Shown piece by piece: positions 11,789 through 23,700 of a DNA stretch of 64,000 bases. The position numbers and the translations under genes were made by a program. The stretch is from Calliphora vicina (Eukaryota; Arthropoda; Insecta; Diptera; Calliphoridae). The stretch spans positions 40,796,278 to 40,860,277 of the forward strand of contig NC_088784.1 of NCBI RefSeq assembly GCF_958450345.1, given 5' to 3'. Each line of letters opens with the position of its first letter. The first letter of the stretch is position 1. The notes below the pieces were generated by a model that worked only from the letters and a program-made list of their open reading frames with translations, was not told where the DNA came from and did no database searches.

Positions 11789-14700
11789 GTAAGAAAATAT
11801 ATTCGCTGACAAATGTAATTAATTCATAATTCTTTATTTTAGTTGCTGTGTGATTCCTGCAATGCAGATGTTTTGGAGTACGAAAGTCTTGAAAAACGAT
11901 TTTCCCAGTTACGGGAAAGAATTTTGAGTTCATACAAAGAAAATTCTACTATACAGAATTTGTATAATTTGATACATGGAACAGTCATAAGCAATGAATC
12001 TCAACAACAGCAAGATGATGAAGATAATAAATTGCTAATTAACAATCCTGAAGTAATGGAAAATATATCAAATCCAGAATATATTGGTATTACGGAAATG
12101 GACTTAGTCGAGGAAGTCCAGGACGAAGATCTGGAGTACGAAGAGGATTTACATGTAAATGTGCTACGAAAGGAGCCTGTGTCGGATCATGGTGATGTTG
12201 GATTCGACGAACATGTTAATTCCGAGATCGTATCTGATCATTTCGATTTTGCCGCGTTCAATGAACATGTAGCCCAGAATTCCCTACCTTCTGGTGTATT
12301 GAATTTATCAGATGGCCTTGTCAATCTAGAAGTTTCGGAAAAGTCTATAGATGTTCAAGATATACCATTGGATGGCCAAGGTATGTGTTTATGGTGATTT
12401 ATCTTTGATCTGCGTTACAATTTAACATTTTTTGCTGTTTGTTTTTTAAGATATAATTATATATGATGTTAACGCAGACCATATACAACAGAGCGACTTA
12501 ATTATTCAACAAGATAACGACAGTTGTGATTTGAAAAATTATGATAGTACAGAAGGTATGTAGTTAGTCTTCTATTAAAATAATTTCCACAAAAGTTCAT
12601 AATTCATTATCATACAATTTTATAAAATTTCAATTAGAAAACAGTAAAAGTATTATTAGTTGTTAATCCCCATTGTCACAAAGTCTATTTATGTTATAAC
12701 TAGATGACCGCACCGCCCGGCTTCGCCTGGTAGCTATTTACTAATGTTTGTACTTCAAGTTTCTCCAAAAATGTCTCTTATTAAGGAAAGTGAAAAGCAG
12801 GCAATATATTAAAAATGTTCTTTTTTTTCCATACAAACCATCTGCTGAAAATTTCGAATCGAATAAAAACAAGTAAGAGTACTATATTCGGCCGTGCCGA
12901 ATCTTAAATACCCTCAACCCTAATATGATGGTATAACAACTGAAATAATATAACAATTGTTAGTAAGACTAATTTTTCCTTTTTAACCTCAAGTGAATAA
13001 ACAGAGTATAAAAAAAGAAAATCTTGTGTAGAACAACATTTTCTGTAGAAAATCTTGTGTAGTACAACATTTTCTGTAGAAAATCTTGTGAAGAACAACA
13101 TTTTCTGTAGAAAATCGTGTGTAGAACAACATTTTCTGTAGAAAATCTTGTATAGAACAACATTTTCTGTAGAAAATCTTGTATAGAACAACATTTTCTG
13201 TAGAAAATCTTGTATAGAACAACATTTTCTGTAGAAAATCTTGTATAGAACAACATTTTCTGTAGAAAATCTTGTGTAGAACAACATTTGCTGTAGAAAA
13301 TCTTGTGTAGAACAACATTTGCTGTAGAAAATCTTGTGTAGAACAACATTTGCTGTAGAAAATCTTGTGTAGAACAACATTTGCTGTAGAAAATCTTGTG
13401 TGGAACAACATTTGCTGTAGAAAATCTTGTGTAGAACAACATTTGCTGTAGAAAATCTTGTGTAGAACAACATTTGCTGTAGAAAATCTTGTGTGGAACA
13501 ACATTTTCTATAGAAAATCTTGTGTAGAACAACATTTTCTATAGAAAATCTTGTGTAGAACAACATTTTCTATAGAAAATCTTGTGTAGAACAACATTTT
13601 CTATAGAAAATCTTGTGTAGAACAACATTTTCTATAGAAAATCTTGTGTAGAACAACATTTTCTATAGAAAATCTTGTGTAGAACAACATTTTCTATAGA
13701 AAATCTTGTGTAGAACAACATTTTCTATAGAAAATCTTGTGTAGAACAACATTTTCTATAGAAAATCTTGTGTAGAACAACATTTTCTATAGAAAACTTG
13801 TGTAGAACAACATTTTCTATAGAAAATGTTGTTCTACACAACATTTTCTATAGAAAATCTTGTGTAGAACAACATTTTCTATAGAAAATCTTGTGTAGAA
13901 CAACATTTTCTATAGAAAATCTTGTGTAGAACAACATTTTCTATAGAAAATCTTGTGTAGAACAACATTTTCTATAGAAAATCTTGTGTAGAACAACATT
14001 TTCTATAGAAAATCTTGTGTAGAACAACATTTTCTATAGAAAACCTTATGTAGAACAACATTTTCTATAGAAAATCTTGTGTAGAACAACATTTTCTATA
14101 GAAAATCTTGTGTAGAACAACATTTTCTATAGAAAACCTTGTGTAGAACAACATTTTCTATAGAAAATCTTGTGTAGAACAACATTTTCTATAGAAAATC
14201 TTGTGTAGAACAACATTTTCTATAGAAAATCTTGTGTAGAACAACATTTTCTATAGAAAATCTTGTGTAGAACAACATTTTCTATAGAAAATCTTGTGTA
14301 GAACAACATTTTCTATAGAAAATCTTGTGTAGAACAACATTTTCTATAGAAAATCTTGTGTAGAACAACATTTTCTATAGAAAATCTTGTGTAGAACAAC
14401 ATTTTCTATAGAAAATCTTGTGTAGAACAACATTTTCTATAGAAAATCTTGTGTAGAACAACATTTTCTATAGAAAATCTTGTGTAGAACAACATTTTCT
14501 ATAGAAAATCTTGTGTAGAACAACATTTTCTATAGAAAATCTTGTGTAGAACAACATTTTCTATAGAAAATCTTGTGTAGAACAATATTTTCTATAGAAA
14601 ATCTTGTGTAGAACAACATTTTCTATAGAAAATCTTGTGTAGAACAACATTTTCTATAGAAAATCTTGTGTAGAACAACATTTTCTATAGAAAATCTTGT

Positions 14701-17700
14701 GTAGAACAACATTTTCTATAGAAAATCTTGTGTAGAACAACATTTTCTATAGAAAACCTTGTGTAGAACAACATTTTCTATAGAAAATCTTGTGTAGAAC
14801 AACATTTTCTATAGAAAATCTTGTGTAGAACAACATTTTCTATAGAAAATATTGTTATAGACAAGATTTTCTATAGAAAATATTGTTATAGACAAGATTT
14901 TCTATAGAAAATATTGTTATAGACAAGATTTTCTATAGAAAATATATAAATCTTGTCTATAACAATATTTTCTATAGAAAATCTTGTCTATAACAATATT
15001 TTCTATAGAAAATCTTGTCTATAACAATATTTTCTATAGAAAATATTGTTCTACACAAGATTTTCTATAGAAAATATTGTTCTACACAAGATTCTCTATA
15101 AAAAATATTGTTCTACACAAGATTTTCTATAGAAAATATTGTTCTACACAAGATTTTCTATAGAAAATATTGTTCTACACAAGATTTTCTATAGAAAACA
15201 TTGTTCTACACAAGATTTTCTATAGAAAATATTGTTCTACACAAGATTTTCTATAGAAAATGTTGTCCTACACTAGATTTTCTATAGAAAAAATCGTCAT
15301 ACACAAGATACTCAAGATTTTCTATAGAAAATATTGTTATAGACAAGATTTTCTATAGAAAATATTGTTATAGACAAGATTTTCTATAGAAAATATTGTT
15401 ATAGACAAGATTTTCTATAGAAAATATTGTTATAGACAAGATTTTCTATAGAAAATATTGTTATAGACAAGATTTTCTATAGAAAATATTGTTATAGACA
15501 AGATTTTCTATAGAAAATGTTGTTCTACACAAGATTTTCTATAGAAAATGTTGTTCTACACAAGATTTTCTATAGAAAATATCGTCATACACAAGATTTT
15601 CTATAGAAAATATTGTTATAGACAAGATTTTCTATAGAAAATATTGTTATAGACAAGATTTTCTATAGAAAATATTGCTATAGACAAGATTTTCTATAGA
15701 AAATGTTGTTCTACACAAGATTTTCTATAGAAAATGTTGTTCTACACAAGATTTTCTATAGAAAATGTTGTTCTACACAAGATTTTCTATAGAAAATATC
15801 GTCATACACAAGATTTTCTATAGAAAATATTGTTATAGACAAGATTTTCTATAGAAAATATTGTTATAGACAAGATTTTCTATAGAAAATATTGTTATAG
15901 ACAAGATTTTCTATAGAAAATATTGTTATAGACAAGATTTTCTATAGAAAATATTGTTATAGACAAGATTTTCTATAGAAAATATTGTTATAGACAAGAT
16001 TTTCTATAGAAAATATTGTTATAGACAAGATTTTCTATAGAAAATATTGTTATAGACAAGATTTTCTATAGAAAATATTGTTATAGACAAGATTTTCTAT
16101 AGAAAATATTGTTATAGACAAGATTTTCTATAGAAAATATTGTTATAGACAAGATTTTCTATAGAAAATATTGTTATAGACAAGATTTTCTATAGAAAAT
16201 ATTGTTATAGACAAGATTTTCTATAGAAAATATCGTCATACACAAGATTTTCTATAGAAAATATTGTTATAGACAAGATTTTCTATAGAAAATATTGTTA
16301 TAGACAAGATTTTCTATAGAAAATATTGTTATAGACAAGATTTTCTATAGAAAATATTGTTATAGACAAGATTTTCTATAGAAAATATTGTTATAGACAA
16401 GATTTTCTATAGAAAATATTGTTATAGACAAGATTTTCTATAGAAAATATTGTTATAGACAAGATTTTCTATAGAAAATATTGTTATAGACAAGATTTTC
16501 TATAGAAAATATTGTTATAGACAAGATTTTCTATAGAAAATATTGTTATAGACAAGATTTTCTATAGAAAATATTGTTATAGACAAGATTTTCTATAGAA
16601 AATATTGTTATAGACAAGATTTTCTATAGAAAATATTGTTATAGACAAGATTTTCTATAGAAAATATTGTTATAGAAAAGATTTTCTATAGAAAATATTG
16701 TTATAGACAAGATTTTCTATAGAAAATATTGTTATAGACAAGATTTTCTATAGAAAATGTTGTTCTACACAAGATTTTCTATAGAAAATGTTGTTCTACA
16801 CAAGATTTTCTATAGAAAATGTTGTTCTACACAAGATTTTCTATAGAAAATGTTGTTCTACACAAGATTTTCTATAGAAAATGTTGTTCTACACAAGATT
16901 TTCTATAGAAAATGTTGTTCTACACAAGATTTTCTATAGAAAATCTTGTCTATAACAATATTTTCTATAGAAAATCTTGTCTATAACAATATTTTCTATA
17001 GAAAATCTTGTCTATAACAATATTTTCTATAGAAAATCTTGTCTATAACAATATTTTCTATAGAAAATCTTGTCTATAACAATATTTTCTATAGAAAATC
17101 TTGTCTATAACAATATTTTCTATAGAAAATCTTGTCTATAGAAAATCTTGTCTATAACAATATTTTCTATAGAAAATCTTGTCTATAACAATATTTTCTA
17201 TAGAAAATCTTGTCTATAACAATATTTTCTATAGAAAATCTTGTCTATAACAATATTTTCTATAGAAAATCTTGTCTATAACAATATTTTCTATAGAAAA
17301 TCTTGTCTATAACAATATTTTCTATAGAAAATCTTGTCTATAACAATATTTTCTATAGAAAATCTTGTCTATAACAATATTTTCTATAGAAAATCTTGTC
17401 TATAACAATATTTTCTATAGAAAATCTTGTCTATAACAATATTTTCTATAGAAAATCTTGTCTATAACAATATTTTCTATAGAAAATCTTGTCTATAACA
17501 ATATTTTCTATAGAAAATCTTGTGTATGACGATATTTTCTATAGAAAATCTTGTGTAGAACAACATTTTCTATAGAAAATCTTGTGTATAACAATATTTT
17601 CTGTAGAAAATCTTGTCTATAACAATATTTTCTATCGAAAATCTTGTGTAGAGCAATATTTTCTATAGAAAATATTTTGTGTAGAAAATCTTGAGTATAA

Positions 17701-20700
17701 CAATATTTGCTATAGAAAATCTTGAGTATGACGATATTTTCTATAGAAAATCTTGTATAGAACAATATTTTCTATAGAAAATCTTGAGTATCTTGTGTAT
17801 GACGATTTTTTCTATAGAAAATCTAGTGTAGGACAACATTTTCTATAGAAAATCTTGTGTAGAACAATATTTTCTATAGAAAATCTTGTGTAGAACAATG
17901 TTTTCTATAGAAAATCTTGTGTAGAACAATATTTTCTATAGAAAATCTTGTGTAGAACAATATTTTCTATAGAAAATCTTGTGTAGAACAATATTTTTTA
18001 TAGAGAATCTTGTGTAGAACAATATTTTCTATAGAAAATCTTGTGTAGAACAACATTTTCTATAGAAAATCTTGTGTAGAACAACATTTTCTATAGAAAA
18101 TCTTGTCTATAACAATATTTTCTATAGAAAATCTTGTCTATAACAATATTTTCTATAGAAAATCTTGTCTATAACAATATTTTCTATAGAAAATCTTGTC
18201 TATAACAATATTTTCTATAGAAAATCTTGTCTATAACAATATTTTCTATAGAAAATCTTGTCTATAACAATATTTTCTATAGAAAATCTTGTCTATAACA
18301 ATATTTTCTATAGAAAATCTTGTCTATAACAATATTTTCTATAGAAAATCTTGTCTATAACAATATTTTCTATAGAAAATCTTGTCTATAACAATATTTT
18401 CTATAGAAAATCTTGTCTATAACAATATTTTCTATAGAAAATCTTGTCTATAACAATATTTTCTATAGAAAATCTTGTCTATAACAATATTTTCTATAGA
18501 AAATCTTGTCTATAACAATATTTTCTATAGAAAATCTTGTCTATAACAATATTTTCTATAGAAAATCTTGTCTATAACAATATTTTCTATAGAAAATCTT
18601 GTCTATAACAATATTTTCTATAGAAAATCTTGTCTATAACAATATTTTCTATAGAAAATCTTGTCTATAACAATATTTTCTATAGAAAATCTTGTCTATA
18701 ACAATATTTTCTATAGAAAATCTTGTCTATAACAATATTTTCTATAGAAAATCTTGTCTATAACAATATTTTCTATAGAAAATCTTGTCTATAACAATAT
18801 TTTCTATAGAAAATCTTGTCTATAACAATATTTTCTATAGAAAATCTTGTCTATAACAATATTTTCTATAGAAAATCTTGTCTATAACAATATTTTCTAT
18901 AGAAAATCTTGTCTATAACAATATTTTCTATAGAAAATCTTGTCTATAACAATATTTTCTATAGAAAATCTTGTCTATAACAATATTTTCTATAGAAAAT
19001 CTTGTCTATAACAATATTTTCTATAGAAAATCTTGTCTATAACAATATTTTCTATAGAAAATCTTGTCTATAACAATATTTTCTATAGAAAATCTTGTCT
19101 ATAACAATATTTTCTATAGAAAATCTTGTCTATAACAATATTTTCTATAGAAAATCTTGTGTATGACGATATTTTCTATAGAAAATCTTGTGTAGAACAA
19201 CATTTTCTATAGAAAATCTTGTGTATAACAATATTTTCTGTAGAAAATCTTGTCTATAACAATATTTTCTATCGAAAATCTTGTGTAGAGCAATATTTTC
19301 TATAGAAAATATTTTGTGTAGAAAATCTTGAGTATAACAATATTTGCTATAGAAAATCTTGAGTATGACGATATTTTCTATAGAAAATCTTGTATAGAAC
19401 AATATTTTCTATAGAAAATCTTGAGTATCTTGTGTATGACGATTTTTTCTATAGAAAATCTAGTGTAGGACAACATTTTCTATAGAAAATCTTGTGTAGA
19501 ACAATATTTTCTATAGAAAATCTTGTGTAGAACAATGTTTTCTATAGAAAATCTTGTGTAGAACAATATTTTCTATAGAAAATCTTGTGTAGAACAATAT
19601 TTTCTATAGAAAATCTTGTGTAGAACAATATTTTTTATAGAGAATCTTGTGTAGAACAATATTTTCTATAGAAAATCTTGTGTAGAACAATATTTTCTAT
19701 AGAAAATCTTGTGTAGAACAATATTTTCTATAGAAAATCTTGTGTAGAACAATATTTTCTATAGAAAATCTTGTGTAGAACAATATTTTCTATAGAAAAT
19801 CTTGTGTAGAACAATATTTTCTATAGAAAATCTTGTGTATAACAATATTTTCTATAGAAAATCTTGTGTAGAACAATATTTTCTATAGAAAATCTTGTGT
19901 AGAACAATATTTTCTATAGAAAATCTTGTGTAGAACAATATTTTCTATAGCAAATCTTGCGTAGAACAATATTTTCTATAGCAAGTCTTGCGTAGACCAA
20001 TATTTTCTATAAACAATCTTGTGTATAACAATATTTGCTGTAGAAAATCTTAAGTATAACGATATTTTCTGTTGAAAATCTTGAGTGTAACATTTTTCTA
20101 TAGAAAATAAAATAATTTTCTATAGAAAATCTTGTGTATAACTATATTTTTTGGACATGTTGTGTATAACAGTATTTTCTATAGAAAATCGTATGAAAAA
20201 CAGCATTTTCTTTAAAAATCTTGTCTATTATAACAGCATTTTCTATAGAAAATCTCGTATTCAACAGCACTTTCTATAGACAATTTTGTGATAACAGACG
20301 ACTGTTTACAACATAAAGCTACAGTAATATTAAAATTTTAAGTACTCTGGTGATGAAGAAAGTAATTTTTTAATACTATTTTAATACGGAACAAAAATAT
20401 AATTTTCCATCCCTGTATATAAGATTAAAAGTAAATCTTAAAATAGGAGAACACATATGGAACCGTAACAGCAAATCAAATATAGAATCGTTTACATAAT
20501 CTGTTGAAATTTCATAAAATTTTATAGAAATTGCAAACGGAATGACAAATTTACATATACATATGTATATAGCCAAGGCGTATTAACAAGGTGAGTGCGT
20601 CCCGGCAACAAATACAACAATGCAAAAACAACAGGCAATTTGTTTTTGTTAAAATGTACGGTAAATGTCAAAATCAAGGCGAATTAAAATATTACTATGT

Positions 20701-23700
20701 TATTTACAATAACAAATGTAAACATAAACAAAGTTTGACATATAGTGTACATAAAACCACAGCGAATTAAGAAACAGCTGATTTTATGCACTCACCTTGT
20801 TAATACGCCTTGTATATAGCCATGCCACTTATGATGAAGGGTATTAAAAGAATTAAACACAACAATCGAACAAAAAGCTTTTTCTGAAATGTTTGTTATT
20901 TACTTTCATGTTTAAAAACGGCTAAAAAAATAGAATAACAATATGGGAGTCAAGGCGAATTGTTTAGACAAGTGAACTGTCAATTCACTTGTGATTGTTG
21001 TGGCGAAAAATACAACAAACCCAAAAGCAAAAACAACAACAGGCAACTTTGACAGTTCGACTATCTTTTAACAAAAACAAAGTACCTGTTGTTTTTGTAC
21101 ATGTTGTAGTTCTGTCGTCACCTTCTATAGATTCGCCTTGCTGGGAGTGGTTGCGTTGCTCAATTATTTGTTGACAATAGCAACAAACAACAACAAAAAT
21201 GAAATAAGCGCAAAAGCAACGTGCTCAAACAACGTGGTTGTTGTTTTTGTACAATATGTGTTCTGTGCAGTGTTACCATATGTTAAGTTTTCCCTTTTTA
21301 GCAAGGTTTTTGAGACGCAAAAAGTTTTATTTTTAAAAAAATATTTTTTTTGGAATATTGATATCAATAAGTTGAACCGATGATTTCAAAATGATAGTCC
21401 CCAAATTCATTCACGAAATGGGGAGATTGATTTGAATATATTGAAAGTGTCTCCAGCACCAAATTCACATAAATTATCTCATATATGTACGAATTGGGTT
21501 TTGTAATTTTAGTATGTACTTAGAAATAAAAAGTTTTCTTCAAAAAACATATAGCAACACTGGTTCTGTGTACGCGTGAGAGAGTTGCTCTTTTGAGAAC
21601 ACATTATAAAAAGCTCTCTCTCAATGCGAATTTATATACTAGCTGGTGTTGATAGCACAGCTGATTAATGCTGTTTGAGCTGTCAATTATCCTGTGATTG
21701 TTGCGGCGAATGCTACAACAAACGTAAAAGTAACACAAACAACAGGCAAACTTTGACAGCTTAAACCACATAAACAAAAACAAATTGCAAGTGGTTTTTG
21801 TAAATGTTATACTTGTTGTAGAATCGACACCACCTGGTATATAAATTCGCATTGCTGAAGATTGACAAAAAAACACATACATACATACATACAAATAAAG
21901 ATTTGTTTGTTATTATACATATATTTGCATGACGTCATGGAAAACAATAACAAATTACATTGTGTTTTGGTTTTTTTGGTTATATCTCAGCCCAGGTCCA
22001 ACTTACTATGGACTTATATACGTCGATGCAAAGGTCTCTGAAATATCTATCATTAGATATCCATATTGTCTATATTAATGACTTAGTAATCCAGATATAG
22101 GTCAAAAATAGGTAAAAAATCGAGGTTGTCCTGGTTTTTTCCTTATATCTCAGCCATTTGTGGACCGATTTTCTCGATTTTAAATAGCAACCGAGCCGGA
22201 AGAATTCCGGAGATATTGATATATGAATCATGTATGTTATTTGGGGGCTTCGGAAAGTTGATTTCAACACACAGACGGACAGACGGACATGGCTATATCG
22301 ATTCCGCTATCTATAACGATCCAGAATATATATACTTTATGGGGTCGCAAATGAAAAATGTGGAAATTACAAACGGAATGACAAACTTATATATACCCTT
22401 GCCACTCATGGTGAAGGGTATAAAAATCAGCCAAATCGCTCCAGCCGTTTCATTTTTATATATATTATTATACTTACTGTTTTCATAAAAAAATTATTTT
22501 AACCGACAGAATAACTAAGTTATCATATAAGCAAACATTTTTATAATAGGGATAAAATTCGGACAAAGGTGGTGTTGTGTTACATTTTAACTTGAGTAGT
22601 TTTTAATAAACTATACTACGGAAACCAAAATTAGTTATTTTCTTAATTTAGAATTGTTGGCCAGAAAAAACCCGTTCATTAGTTCCACCAATAAAAAGAA
22701 AACTTTTGACTATGCCAAACTTTAAAACTTAATCAACTTATCAATTATTAGTAGACTTTGGTAATGCTTCATATGTAGCACAATGCAAGAATTTCAATCT
22801 TAACAGTGACCATTGTTTTCAAAGATTAAACATTAAATATAAAATTATTTGCAAATTAAATGAAATATCGATATCGTATGTAGAGTTTTGCGACTAAGTG
22901 TATATTGTTTGAACATTTTTTCAAATGTATGATATAATCGCCCCATAAAGTAATATCGTTTTATCTGATTTATATTCATAAAGACTACAAAAAACCAAAA
23001 TATTCCAATTTATTAAAAAAAATTAGAATATAATAACACAGTACAACATTTTTCAGTTCATTGCTTTGGGACTCAATTCTGACAATTGCACGTGAAAGTA
23101 GCCCCAAAAATAAGAACTTCTGCATCATTAGTTTTGTCAAGTTGGCTGCCGTATTAATTTAATGGCCATACGAATTTTTTTTCCTCAAGGTGGATTTTTA
23201 TCACTTTATCTATATTTTAGCACGGTTATATCTCGTATACCTTACGGAATATCTCTTTTGTGGCTGAAGCAAAGTTGTAGATATTGAATAGTAGAAAAAA
23301 AGTACGGAACATACCTACCCGAAAAAGGTGCATCCAGTGCCTTAAAAATCGCAAAAATGCCCATTTTTTTAAAATTTTTTACCAATTTTTCACCTTTTTT
23401 GCTCAATATAGACACGCTTCCGAAAATCACTTTAAAGTGCATAAATCTGTAAAAAAATATGGTATACATACAAAATTCATGATAAATAACTTTTATATAG
23501 ACACAAAACACACGACCTAATTTCATGGTGATCAGTCCATAATTGGATTTGTAATCCAGTTATTGAGCAAAAAAGGTGAAAAATTGGTTAAAAAATGGGC
23601 ATTTTGGCGATTTTTAAGGCACTGGATGCATCTTTTTCGGGTAGGTATGTTCCGTACTTTTTTCTACTATTCAATATCTACAACTTTGCTTCAGCCACAA

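Larger units (their letters stand above)
13015..20287. repeat. 31-base satellite array with palindromic core (about 230 units)
   Basis: Each unit is the perfect palindrome TTTTCTATAGAAAA (14 bases) plus a 17-base directional spacer. Main spacer types are TCTTGTGTAGAACAACA, TCTTGTGTAGAACAATA and TCTTGTCTATAACAATA, with rare TCTTGTGTATGACGATA. The array is divided into orientation blocks. At the left edge (13015 to about 13500) many units have a broken palindrome (CTGTAG or TTTGCTGTAG). The right edge (after 19950) decays gradually. It lies wholly within a ZAD-gene intron. No function is inferred. The open frames seen in it are by-products of the repeat. Confidence 0.97.

Noticed and set aside
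12904..13566. Three overlapping minus-strand open frames of 171-220 codons in the satellite
   Set aside because: A 31-base unit without stops opens all three frames with a 31-residue period. The peptides are just the repeat translated, with no other protein signal.
17508..17765. 85-codon open frame repeated identically at 19145-19402
   Set aside because: It is satellite sequence within the 1637-base duplication; the identity reflects copying of the repeat, not a gene pair.
13015..20287. CRISPR-like look (palindromic 14-mer alternating with 17-base spacers)
   Set aside because: The spacers are a few near-identical types, not unique sequences, and the DNA is from an animal. It is a satellite.
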